From NCBI RefSeq assembly GCF_036884655.1, contig NC_088331.1, forward strand, positions 21,711,001 to 21,775,000: DNA of 64,000 nucleotides, in the 5' to 3' direction. Shown here in pieces: positions 44,758 to 55,566 of this stretch; the stretch's first letter is position 1, and each line of letters begins with the position of its first letter. Source of the DNA: Musa acuminata AAA Group (Eukaryota; Streptophyta; Magnoliopsida; Zingiberales; Musaceae). Below the pieces are notes generated by a model. That model searched no databases and had not been told where the DNA came from. It saw only the letters and a list, made by a program, of their open reading frames with translations. A program made the position numbers and the translations under genes.

Positions 44758-46087
44758 CAAAAGAGGATGACTTTTAGGTACCCATTTGATTTTGAGTGCC
44801 TCAAAAATTGATCTACTAACTTTGTTATTTATTATTGAATCCTTTATAGTTCCTTTAGGAACCCATATTAATTTTTGTGAACTAATTTTCCTAAATGAGC
44901 ATTTGTAGGTAATATGTTCGAATTTGCAACAGAAGTTACATTTCATATAAGAGGAAACATGTAATGTAGGTCCTTTTATGAAAGTGGTAGGATTTTGATG
45001 TAATCCTTTTACAAATCTAATTCCATTTCTATTTGCGACGTGACCCTTGTGTGCAAGGATCATATCTAATCCTTTACTACCAACCTTAAACTTGTTTAAG
45101 GTTTCTTTAAGAAGCAAATTTTCATTTTTTATTGCTTCTAAATGCTCACACTTAGAGCATGGAGGAGTTTGAAGACTATCAAACTTATCTTGTAGCAAAG
45201 TATGCTCTTTCTTTAAGATACTTAACTTCTTGCTAATAGTTCTACATTCATCAAATAATTCATGAAAAGCGATAGAGAGTTCTTCAAAAGATAAATCTTC
45301 ATTAAATAAATCACATACCTCTTCTCCTAAAGCCATTAGCGCGTAATGAGCAACTTGCTCGGTGTTGGACTCCTCTTCTTCGGACGTGCTTGAATTATCC
45401 CACGTTGCCTTGAGCGCCTTCTTCTTTGATGTTCTCTTTTTGGCTTGAGGACAATCGTTCTTGTAGTGTCCTAGTTTTTTACACTCATAGCAAATCACTT
45501 GGTCCTTCTTTTGTTCAACTTTATTTTTTGTATTATTTTTAAATTTGTTCTTTCTTAAATATTTTTTAAATTTTTGAGTCAAAAGTGCAATGTCATTGTC
45601 AATGTCCTCATCACTTGATGTTCCTTTCAAGTGGTCTTCTTGTGATGTAAGTGCCATATCCTTCCTGTTCTTTGGAAGGGGGTTCTCGAGCTCGTCATGA
45701 GCTTGACATGTCATTTCGTAGGTCATTAGAGACCCAATAAGTTCTTCAAGAGGGAATGTTTTGAGGTCCTTGGCCTCTTGAATGGCCGTAACTTTTGGAT
45801 CTCAACTTTTAGGTAGAGATCTTAAGATTTTGTTTACTAGTTCAAAGTTAGAAAAATCTTTACCAAGAGCTTTGAGTCCATTGATGACATCCGTGAAACG
45901 GGTGTACATGTCTCCGATAGACTCACTTGGTTTCATTCGGAAAAGTTCATAAGAGTGCACAAGGATGTTGATTTTGGACTCTTTCACTCGGCTAGTGCCT
46001 TCATGAGTGACCTCAAGAGTTCTCCAAATATCAAAAGCCGAATCACAAATTGAAATACGATTAAACTCATTTTTATCTAATACACAA
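44758..46087 (-). pseudogene. S3 gag, C-terminal two-thirds
   Basis: Contains DKNEFNRIS, WRTLEVTHEGTSRVKESKIN, MKPSESIGDMYTRF, an acidic DEDIDNDIALL patch, a first knuckle CYECKKLGHYKNDC and an intact second knuckle CNFCCKFEHITYKC. Only one stop is seen (45802-45804, where Trp is expected). The N-terminal part lies on the far side of N3 at 53091-53289. About 45 bp of gag is missing at the N3 junction. Confidence 0.9.
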
Positions 46088-46091
46088 ACTC

Positions 46092-47675
46092 ATTTTGATG
46101 ATGAAACCACTTGATATATGTTTATGATTTAAACTGCATTTTGAGTGATGCAGGTCTACTCGATTAGGTTTAGACAGTTGACGCAAGAGGAATTGACGTT
46201 ACGCCGGAAGAGATCATGTCAGGATATTGGATGGCTGAATGCTTCGGATGTCGGGCATCGGGCCAAGGAGAGCGAAATTGCGCCAACGATATCGGGGTTG
46301 CGGAGGTCAACCGCCGATTGGGCAACAAGCCGCAAGAGAGGACGATGCACCGAAGAATCGGACGAAGCGCCAACCAATGACGTGCCGGGCAACGGAATGT
46401 CAATTCGCGTTGAAATAATTATCTAGATCGGACTAGAGTTTTGGTTTGTGTGTGCAGGATTAACTACGATAACGATAAAGACATAAAGCGAAACAAAGTG
46501 CTGGAGTCAAGCGCAAAGGATTCGTTGGGAGTTCGAGAGTTTGACGGAAGTCCGAAGGTTCGTCAGGAATGCTGCCGGAACTAGCTGAGAATGAGTAGGG
46601 AGCTTGCCGAAGGGTTTTTCGGAAGCTCGCCGGAAGGTTCGTTGGAAGTTTGCGGAGCTCACCAAGAAAGATCAGAGCTTACCGAAGAAGCTCGTTGGAA
46701 CTCGCCAAGATCAAATCGTGAAGTCTAGGAGCTTGCCGGGAGTCCGCAGAATGGTTTCCGAGAGTTTATCGGAAGACCGTCGGAAGTTTGCCGGAAGCTC
46801 GCCGGAAGAAGTCTTGACTTACAGACATTGTAATAGCTTAGAAAATATCTTTAAATTCATAGTTAGCACGTTAATTAGGGTTAGGATTAGGTGTTAATCT
46901 TATAACCCAAGTAGGGGCCAATTGAGCCCAAGTTCGGACTGGTTTGGGCCAAGTTTGGAGCCCAACTAGTGAGCTGAATTGGCCTAGGCGGTGGCACTGC
47001 CTAGGCTGGGCGGTGGCACCGCCCAGCACCCGAGAGCTAGGCAGTGACACCTCCTGGGCTGGGCGGTTACACCGCCCAGCACCCGAGCGTTGGGCGGTTG
47101 CACCGCCAGCATCGGGAACATAAGAGAATTCAAATTTTTGGAGCCCAAATTTGAATCCTCTTGAGGCCTATAAATACCCCTCATGTCTCAGCTGAGAATA
47201 TAACTTTTGTGCAGCAAGTGATTGAGAGAAAAGTCTTAGAAGAGTCTTTGCCTTTCTTGTTTTTAATTTGCTAGAGTTCTCCTCATTCTTTCTTGCTGAA
47301 AATTTGTAAGAGGTTGAACTGCTTGTAAAAGGTTATAAGAGGGGTATTTGCCCTTCCATTTCAAGAGATTTGCTAGTGGAAGGTGGGAGCCTCATCGAAG
47401 AGGGGCCTCGCAAGTGGATGTAGGTCATTTGACTGAACTACTCTAAAATCGACGTAATCTCTGGTTTGCATTTCATTATTGCTATTTACATTACTGCAAA
47501 CCTTCTTGCATGCTTTAGTTCCTTATTACCTTTGCTGCACAACTTTAAGAATACGCTTTCAAGTTTAGCTTTTCAAGTTCCACTCTTATCGTACGAAAGA
47601 TTTGTCGAAACCGAAGTTTTAATCCGCTGCACTAATTCACCCCCCCCCCCTCTTAGTGCCGCTCCGATCCTAACA
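46092..47675 (+). repeat. N3 5' LTR (start truncated)
   Basis: 1584 bp, long LTR version, ending GATCCTAACA. Palindrome block 46986-47107, TATA box 47169-47176, run of about 12 C at 47639-47650. It begins at ATTTTGATGATG, so 13 bases are missing compared with 51525. The palindrome block has an extra unit relative to the 3' LTR. Confidence 0.9.
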
Positions 47676-47677
47676 AT

Positions 47678-47689
47678 TGGTATCAGAGC
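47678..47689 (+). other. N3 primer binding site (tRNA-iMet)
   Basis: TGGTATCAGAGC, two bases after the LTR and unchanged. Confidence 0.92.
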
Positions 47690-47725
47690 CACGTTTTTCT
47701 ACCTTGGTTTAACACCCAAATAGAA

Positions 47726-48690
47726 ATGGCTCTTTATGGCTTTCAAGAGGGTCACTCTCTCATTTGTCCTCCCTTTTTCAATGGGACGACGGACTACACT
47801 TATTGGAAAACTCGAATGAGAGTTTTCTTACTTTCTTTGGATTTGACTTTATGGCACATAGTCAAAAATGGATTTGAAATGTCTTCTCTTCCAATGAACC
47901 ATTGGAATGATTTGGAGAAGAAGATGTTTTCTTTAAACGCAAAGGCTATGAATGCCTTATTTTGTGCTTTGGACAAAAATGAGTTCAATCGGATTTCAAC
48001 GTGCGAAACGGCTTTTGATATTTGGCGAACACTTGAAATCACGCACGAGGGAACTAGTAGAGTCAAAGACTCGAAAGTTAACATTTTAATACATGATTTC
48101 GAGCTTTTTCGAATGAAGCCGAGCGAAACCATTGTTGACATGTACACCCGTTTTACGGATGTCGTCAATGGTTTACAAGCTCTTGGCAAATGTTTCTCGA
48201 ATTTTGATCTCGTAAGCAAGATCTTAAGATCCCTTACAAAAAGGTGGGATCCTAAAATAATCGCAATACGATAAACAAAAGATTTAAATATTTTTCCACT
48301 TGAAGAACTTATCGGCTCATTGATGACATATGAAATGGTGCGTAATGCACACGATGAACACAATGAACACTTGAACCACCTTCCAAAGAACATGAAGGAT
48401 TTGGAACTCCGGACAAATGAATACCACTTGAGCGATGACTCAAGTGATGAGGACAATGATGAACTTGAACTTCGAACACTAAATCTTAATTAGTTTATTA
48501 AACAAAAATCTAAAATAAACAATGAACTTGAACGGAGAAAGAGGCCAAAGAAGAGGAAGGCAACCAAGGATGCATCAAGAACTTCCAAAGGTGAAATGGA
48601 GAATTGGGCTTTGACGGGCTTCGACTACAAGGTAAGTAACTCAACTATCTTGAATTATTTTGAAATTACTGGATTTTTCCATGATGTATT
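47726..48690 (+). pseudogene. N3 gag (truncated Gag without zinc knuckle)
   Basis: ATG 47726 begins MALYGFQEGHSLICPP. The Gag core is well kept (DYTYWKTRMRVFLLSLDL, NAKAMNALFCALDKNEFNR, MKPSETIVDMYTRF). Stops lie at 48272-48274 and near 48492. The C-terminus reads NHLPKNMKDLELRTNEYHL, then KRPKKRKATKDASRTSKGEMENWALTG. The CCHC knuckle, coiled-coil region and second knuckle of S elements are absent. Homology to S gag stops at GACTACAAG followed by GTAAGT, a good 5' splice-site match. Confidence 0.85.
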
Positions 48691-51524
48691 TTCTCTTTTC
48701 TTTTGAATAATTATTTTTCTTGAAAATTGTATGTTTTATGTTAATAGAATAAAATGTTAGATTTAAATAATCATATATATGTGCTTGAGAAGCAAGAATA
48801 TGTATTTTGATGATTTCCATATTAACTTTCAATAACGATGCATGGTTTTTATATGGAAGGCTTGTTGATATTTTTTGTAAACCTTGTCTTTGGTTTTCAA
48901 ACATGATGTATGTTTTTGACATAAGAACAAAACTTGAGCATGCTAATATAAAGTCAATCATATAAATTAAAACTAAAGAAGTTTTAGTTATCTATAAGAA
49001 TCATTCAAAATTATGTTCAATGAAACCATTGCATAATGATGTAATGAAAATATTAAACATTTTGAAACCATGTTTGAGTGTCATGCATAATGATCATGCT
49101 TATTGATTTTGTGATTTATGGATTATTGATTTTTACCATAATGAAAGTGCCGTATTAATCTTTGTTATAATAAATCTTACACTTTCGGTTTTAAACATTA
49201 TACATGTTTTTATTTGGTATAAGTGAAATAAAATCACATGAATTGAAACAACTAAAAAGAGGAAAATATTTTTTCCTTGAAAAATTATTTTTCTCTATCC
49301 TATTGATCTTGATGTTTATTATGATAAATCTATGTATACCATTTTGAATCTCTTGAAAGTAATGTTGATATTTTGATGATTTTGATGATTTAAATTTGAA
49401 ATGAGTTTTATCAAAATCATGATATTGATTTCTTGGAATAACATGAGATTACCTTTGATGATCATTTTGATTCATGGAATTTTAGATTCATGACTTGGTC
49501 TTACATTTGTTTATGAGATGGTTGAAATCTTTGTACGTTTGAATTCTTCCCTTCTCCTTTCAATTTATGCATGTTATATGTTAAAGATTTAAAACCATGT
49601 TTTGGTATCATGCATATCTAAGAAATATTGATGTGACAAATTGAATAAGTTGAAAATGAATGATGATTTTTCTCTTGAATATAACTTGTGATATTTTTTT
49701 TATATAAATCATCATTTTGATTTCTCGACATTTGATACATGAGATTTTATTATAAATCAAAATTTCTCATTAATCGATCTTCTACGATTTTACTTGATAT
49801 TCTCTTGAGAGGAGATTTTCTAAATAAATCATGATTTTTTCTTGTGAGTTCTTGGAGTTATTACTTGATTTTTCTTTTAAAACAAGATCTCTTCTTTGTA
49901 CTCCTATGATTTTTCTTGATATTTTATTTAAAGAAGATATTTACTATATGAATCATGTCTTTTGGTATTCAAATGATTTTATCCTTCATGACATGATTTC
50001 TTTGTATTTATGGCTTGCATGGCTTGAAATGTTTTGGTATGATGCATGCAATGATGAAATATTCATAAAGTTAAAATGATGTATGCAATACTTATGATAA
50101 TGATGTACATGATGTATTTATTGCATATGATGTGTATCATGAATGCTTTAAATGATGAATGTTTGGTATCATGATCAACATGTTGATAAATGCTTAAAAA
50201 TTTTAATGTTTGAGTATCATGTATGATATGCTTATTAATGATGATTGATTTACTTTTCGGTATCATGCATGAAAAATAAGGTTATTGAAATTGTGTATGT
50301 TTTAATTTGAATATATAATGATGCACAAATAAGAATGATACTTACCTTTGTCATAATATGAAAATTGATATAAGGGTCTTCCCTTCTTTTTGACAATGAC
50401 AAAGGGGGAGAAAGAATTTCTAGCATGGACATCATGAAAAGAGGCAAACTAACTAGCTTGCACAATTCAAGATGAAAGCAAAAAATTGCACTTCTCAAAA
50501 GAGAAGATGCAAATGTAACATTTGCCAAATTGTTTGCTTGCCTCATGTAAAACATTATCTCTTGCTAGTTTGGTATTTTTGCTAGCTTGTATGTTGCAAA
50601 ACTTGATCACTTTTTCAAACATTTTGCTAGCTTACACTTTGCAAAGAAAGCAAAAATGGCACTTCTAGAAGAAAGAGCTTGTTGTTTTGAACATCACAAG
50701 CTTGCCTATCTTAAGAAACAAAAATTGCAAAAGTGCTATCTTGCCTATCTCAAGAAGCAAAACTTGCAACTTGCAACTTGCACATTGCAATAGGAAGCAA
50801 GAATTATGAGCTTACACAAGAAAGCTATCTTGCATTTGCTTTCGAAATTTTTGCTAGCTTGTATATTGTGAAACTTACATATCGTAAAAATTGCTAGCTT
50901 GTAGTCTAAAGAGAAGCAAAAAGTTGCTATCTCAAAAGAAGCAAATGTGCTATCTTTCCTATCTTAAGAGGCAAAAATGCTAACTTGCACATCTAGCAAA
51001 ACTTGACAAATTTGCATATTTCAAGAAGCAAGAGTTGCTTTCTTGAACATCTCAATATTGCTAGCTTGCATGATGTAGAACTTACTATCTTGAACATTAC
51101 CAAAAGTGCTATCTTGTATGCTGTAAAACTTGCATATCTAAAACTTGATAGCTTGAATGTCCTAAGCATGATGCATTACTTGCTAAATTTTCTAGCTTCA
51201 AAACTGCATGATGATAAAACTTAATATTATGTTTTTCATGCAATGAGTTGAACTTATATTACAAACACAAAGAATAGTTGTACTTCTCCTTTTTGTTGAT
51301 GACAAAGGGGGAGAAGTATGTTGATGACATGATATGCATAAGTTTATGCATATGTTCATGATGATGTGTTGCAAGTATTCATGATGAATATTGCAATGAC
51401 TTGAATTCAGTTTGAATTCAAGGTTCTATGAATATGGCATATTGATAGGGGGAGTTTGTTTAAACTTCGGGAGTTAAGGTTAACTCCGTCATCAAGTGGT
51501 TGTCATCATCAAAAAGGGAGAGAT
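48691..51524 (+). other. N3 AT-rich non-coding region
   Basis: No gene found. Left part (48.7-50.3 kb): AT-rich, rich in ATGATG and TCATGCAT motifs, shared with N2. Middle (50.44-51.24 kb): degenerate repeats of GCTAGCTTGCA and GCAAAACTTGCTATCTTGC. PPT-like GACAAAGGGGGAGAA occurs near 50399 and 51302, AGGGGGAGTTTG near 51447, and the LTR-adjacent AAAAAGGGAGAGAT at 51511-51524. The PPT core here has one G changed to A. Confidence 0.7.
50440..51240 (+). repeat. Degenerate CTAGCTTGCA/GCAAAACTTG repeats
   Basis: Short motifs (GCTAGCTTG, TTGCAAAACTTG, TATCTTGCCTATCT, AAGAAGCAAAA) recur dozens of times with irregular spacing. A shorter version lies in N2 at 54910-55330 and an inverted one in N1 at 1960-2620. 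It is non-coding and confined to the N subfamily in this window. Confidence 0.7.
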
Positions 51525-53090
51525 TGTTGAATCTCGTATTTTGATGATGAAACCACTTGATATGTGTTTATGATTTAAACTGCATTTTGAGTGATGCAGG
51601 TCTACTCGATCAGGTTTAGACAATTGACGCAGGAGGAATTGACGTTACGCCGGAAGAGATCACGTTAGGATATTGGATGGCTGAATGCTTCGGATGTTGG
51701 GCATCGGGCCAAGGAGAGCGAAATTGCGCCAAGGATATTGGGGTTGCGGAGGTCAACCGCCGATTGGGCAAGAAGCCGCAAGAGAGGACGATGCACCGAA
51801 GAATCGGACGAAGCGCCAACCAATGACGTGCCGGGCAACAGAATGTCAATTCGCGTTGTAATAATTGTCTAGATTGGAGTTGAGTTTTGGTTTGTATGTG
51901 CAGGATTAACTACGATAACGATGAAGACATAAAGTGAAACAAAGTGCTGGAGTCAAGCGCGAAGGATTCATTGGGAGTTCGAGAGTTTGATGGAAGTCCA
52001 AAGGTTTGTCAGGAATGCTGCCGGAACTAGCTGAGAATGAGTAAGGAGCATGCCGAAGGGTTTTTCGGAAGCTCGCCGGAAGGTTCGTTGGAAGTTCGTG
52101 GAGCTCACCGAGAAAGATCAGAGCTTACCGAAGAAGCTCGTTGGAACTCGCCAAGATCAAATCGTGAAGTCTAGGAGCTTGCCGGGAGTCCGCAGAATGG
52201 TTTCCGAGAGTTTATCGGAAGACCGTCGGAAGTTTGCCGGAAGCTCGCCGGAAGAAGTCTTGACTTACAGACTTTGTAATATCTTAGAAAATATCTTTAA
52301 ATTCGTAGTTAGCATGTTAATTAGGGTTAGGATTAGGTGTTAATCCTATAACCCAAGTAGGGGCCAATTGGGCCCAAGTTCGGACTGGTTTGGGCCAAGT
52401 TTGGAGCCCAACCAGTGAGCTGAATTGGCCTAGGCGGTGGCACCGCCTAGGCTGGGCGGTGGCACCACCCAGCACCCGAGAGCTGGGCGATGACACCTCC
52501 TGGGCTGGGCGGTGGCACCGCCAGCATCGGGAACATAAGAGAATTCAAATTTTTGGAGCCCAAATTTGAATCCTCTTGAGGCCTATAAATACCCCTCAAG
52601 TCTCAGCTGAGAATATAACTTTTGTGCAGCAAGTGATTGAGAGAAAAGTCTTAGAAGAGTCTTTGCCTTTCTTGTTTTCAATTTGCTAGAGTTCTCCTCA
52701 TTCTTTCGTGCTGAAAATTTGTAAGAGGTTGAACTGCTTGTAAAAGGTTATAAGAGGGGTATTTGCCCTTCCATTTCAAGAGATTTGCTAGTGGAAGGTG
52801 GGAGCCTCATCGAAGAGGGGCCTCACAAGTGGATGTAGGTCATTTGACCGAACCACTCTAAAATCGACGTAATCTCTGGTTTGCATTTCATTATTGCTAT
52901 TTACATTCCTACAAACCTTTTTACATGCTTTAGTTCCTTATTACCTTTGCTGCACAACTTTAAGAATACGCTTTCAAGTTTAGCTTTTCAAGTTCCATTC
53001 TTATCGTACGAAAGATTGGTCGAAACCGAAGTTTTAATCCGCTGCACTAATTCACCCCCCCCCCCTCTTAGTGCCACTCCGATCCTAACA
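51525..53090 (+). repeat. N3 3' LTR
   Basis: 1566 bp, TGTTGAATCTCGT to GATCCTAACA. Palindrome block 52432-52522, TATA box 52584-52591, C run near 53055-53066. Close to the 5' LTR apart from scattered substitutions and the shorter palindrome block. Confidence 0.92.
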
Positions 53091-53289
53091 AAAACCTTCT
53101 TATTCGATTCATTCCATTCGCTCATCGGAAGAGAAGAGTTTTGAAATCCGTTTTCGACAATAGTCCAAAGCTCGAAATCCATGGAAATGAGGAAGATCCT
53201 TATACGGGTCTTCTAATACGTGTAATCCGACCCATTAAACATAGGTAGACGTGTCATAGAGTGTACCTCAGCATGCCGGAGTAAGCCAT
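53091..53289 (-). pseudogene. S3 gag, N-terminal fragment
   Basis: ATG at 53289-53287 gives MAYSG, but the next codons are out of register with other copies. A second stretch matches Gag (MDFELWTIVENGFQNSSLPMSEWNE). It is interrupted at 53091 by N3 and resumes at 46087. Confidence 0.8.
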
Positions 53290-53327
53290 CTCTCTTGGGT
53301 ATTAAACCAAATATGAGAGTAAGCATT

Positions 53328-53339
53328 GCTCTGATACCA
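53328..53339 (-). other. S3 primer binding site (tRNA-iMet)
   Basis: Plus strand GCTCTGATACCA, two bases from the S3 5' LTR. Confidence 0.92.
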
Positions 53340-53341
53340 AT

Positions 53342-54585
53342 TGTTAGGATCGGAGCGGCACTAAGAGGGGGGGGGTGAATTAGTGCAGCGGATTAAAACG
53401 TTGGTTTCGACAAATCTTTCGTACGATAAAAATCGGAATCGGAAGTGCTTAACTTGAAAGCGTATTCGCAAAGTTGTGCAGCAAATGTAATGAGGAAATA
53501 AAGCAAGTAAGAAGGTTTGCAATAATGTAAATAGCAGTAATGAAATGCAAACCAGAGATTACGCCGTTTTTAAAGTGGTTCGGTCAAGTGACCTACATCC
53601 ACTTGCGAGGCCCCTCTTCGATCAGGCTCCCACCTTCCACTAGCAAATCTATTGAAAGGGAAGGGTGAATACCCCTCTTACAACTTTTTACAAGCGGTTC
53701 ACTCTCTTATAGATTTTCAGCAATAAAGAAGGAGGTGAACACTAGCAAATTGAAAACAAGACTAGCTAAGACTTTTCTAAGACCTTTCTCTCAAACAATT
53801 GCTGCTCAAAAAGTTGTAATCTCAGCTAAGATTTGAGGGGTATTTATAGGCCTCAAGAGGATTCAAATTTGGGCTCCAAAATTTGAATTCTATTTGGGTT
53901 CCCGATGCTGGCGGTGCCACCGCCTGTTAGTGGCGGTGCCACCGCTTGTCACTGTCAGACATTGACAGTGCTGGGCGGTGCCACCGCCCAGCCCAGGTGG
54001 TGCTACCGCCCAGCTCTCGGGTGCTGGGTGGTTCAACCGCCCAGTCTAGCGTTGCCACCGCCAGACCCTTCGGTTCACTTGCTGGGCTTCAAATTTAGCC
54101 CAAACCAAGTCTAATTTTAGGCCCAGTTGGCCCCTAACCAGGACATAGGATTATCTCTTAATCCTAATCCTAATTACAAGTGAACTACATAACAAAACAC
54201 ATCCTAAGCAAGTTTTCAACCGCGAACGTCGAGTCTTGTTCCGGCGAGCTTTCCGACGAACTTCTTCCGACGGACTCCCAGCAAGCTCCCGAACTTGTGA
54301 TGACTTTAACGAGTAGCCGAGCCTTCTCGGTGATTTCCGTGAACCTCCGACAATCTCTTCGGCGAACTTCCGAAAATTCCGACAGGTTCCCGATTTCTTC
54401 TCGGATGGTTCCGGCAGCATCTCCGACGATTCTTCGGACTCTTAAACGTCCATCGACCTTGACTCCGGTATTCTTGCTTTGTGTTTTCTGGTTATCGTAG
54501 TTAATCCTGCACACTTAACTCAATGATATGGATTAGATCAATTAACCCATCAATTGATTTTATCATCAAAATTCGAGATTCAACA
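53342..54585 (-). repeat. S3 5' LTR (minus strand)
   Basis: 1244 bp. G run near 53368-53376, TATA box 53841-53848 (minus), palindrome block 53909-54063 with GGCGGTGCCACCGCC repeated. The U3 start (…GAATTTTGATGATAAAATCAATTGATGG) differs from S1, S2 and N3. Confidence 0.92.
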
Positions 54586-54590
54586 ATAAC
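54586..54590. other. S3 target site duplication, right (ATAAC)
   Basis: Perfect copy of 39580-39584. Confidence 0.95.
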
Positions 54591-55566
54591 TTGTGATATT
54601 TCTTATATTAAATCATCATCTTGATTTCTCGATATTTGATACCATCATAAAGTGAAATATTTATAATTTGGAATGATGCATGCAATACTTATGATTTTAT
54701 TATGATGATATGATGTATTTCATATAATGTGAATCATATTTAAAATTGCTTTGACTTGAATTCAATTTGAATTCGAGGTTTATCTTAATTATGGCATATT
54801 ACAATAAGAATGATACTTTATCTTTATCATAATTTAAAAATTTATATAAAGGGAAATAAATTACACCACTGTTTTATTGTTTTGATTGTTCCCTTCTTTT
54901 TGCCAATGACAAAGGGGGAGAAAGATTTGCAAGTGTGCATATCTCAAAAGAGAAAATTTTACTAGCTTGCACAATTCAAGAAGATACAATAACATGATTC
55001 GCTTGCTCATCTCAAAAGAGAAGCAAAGATTGCTAATTTTCATATCTCAAGAAGCAAAACTTGCAACTTACACATTGTAAAATGAAGCAAGAATCGCTAG
55101 CTTGCACATTTCAACAAGAAAGCTATCTTGCATTTGCTTTTGAAATATTGCTAGCTTACAATTACTAAAATGATGAGAAAAATTTTGCTAGCTTGTATGT
55201 TGTAGAACTTGCTATCTTACTACCTTGCATATCTAAAACTTGATAGCTTACATGTTCTAATATGATGTAGCTCTTACCAAATTTTTGCTAGCTTGCATGA
55301 TAATAAAACTGAAGATTATATTTATTATGCAATTATTTGAACTTGTATGTCCAAACACTTGAAAGTTGCACTACTCCTTTTTTGTTGATGACAAAGGGAG
55401 AGAAGTATAATGATGTTACGCATCAGTTTATGATAATATATTGCTTGGATTTTTTAATCTAAGAGTTCTATCAATATGGCATATTGATAGGGGGAGTTTA
55501 TTTAAACTCCAAGAGTTAAAGTTAACTCCGTCATCAATTAGTTGTCATCATAATAAATGGAGAGAT
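54591..55566 (+). other. N2 AT-rich non-coding DNA, right piece
   Basis: No gene. Continues N2 after S3 with TTGTGATATTTC. It holds PPT-like GACAAAGGGGGAGAAAG near 54910, CTAGCTTGCA-type repeats (54910-55330), GACAAAGGGAGAGAAG near 55391, AGGGGGAGTTTA near 55490, and a decayed final PPT (ATGGAGAGAT) before the 3' LTR. Confidence 0.7.

Larger units (their letters stand above)
46092..53090 (+). mobile_element. N3: non-autonomous gag-only element nested in S3
   Basis: About 7 kb: 5' LTR (first 13 bases lost), perfect primer site, a gag remnant of about 310 codons, 2.8 kb of AT-rich non-coding DNA with PPT motifs, and a 3' LTR of 1566 bp. No pol, and no trace of protease, integrase or RT. Its gag C-terminus matches N1 and its non-coding part matches N2, so this is a recurrent structure and not a single deletion. 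Confidence 0.88.
39585..54585 (-). mobile_element. S3: minus-strand SIRE-like copia element, interrupted by N3
   Basis: LTRs at 39585-40785 (3') and 53342-54585 (5') flank a minus-strand gag-pol, with a perfect ATAAC duplication. N3 inserted in gag between 46091 and 53091. Without N3 it is about 8 kb. Its LTRs are shorter than those of S1 and S2 and have a different U3 start, so it is a distinct subfamily. Confidence 0.92.

Noticed and set aside
50063..50555. Short hydrophobic minus-strand frames in N3
   Set aside because: AT-rich DNA yields such frames by chance; no start context, motif or conservation with N1 or N2.
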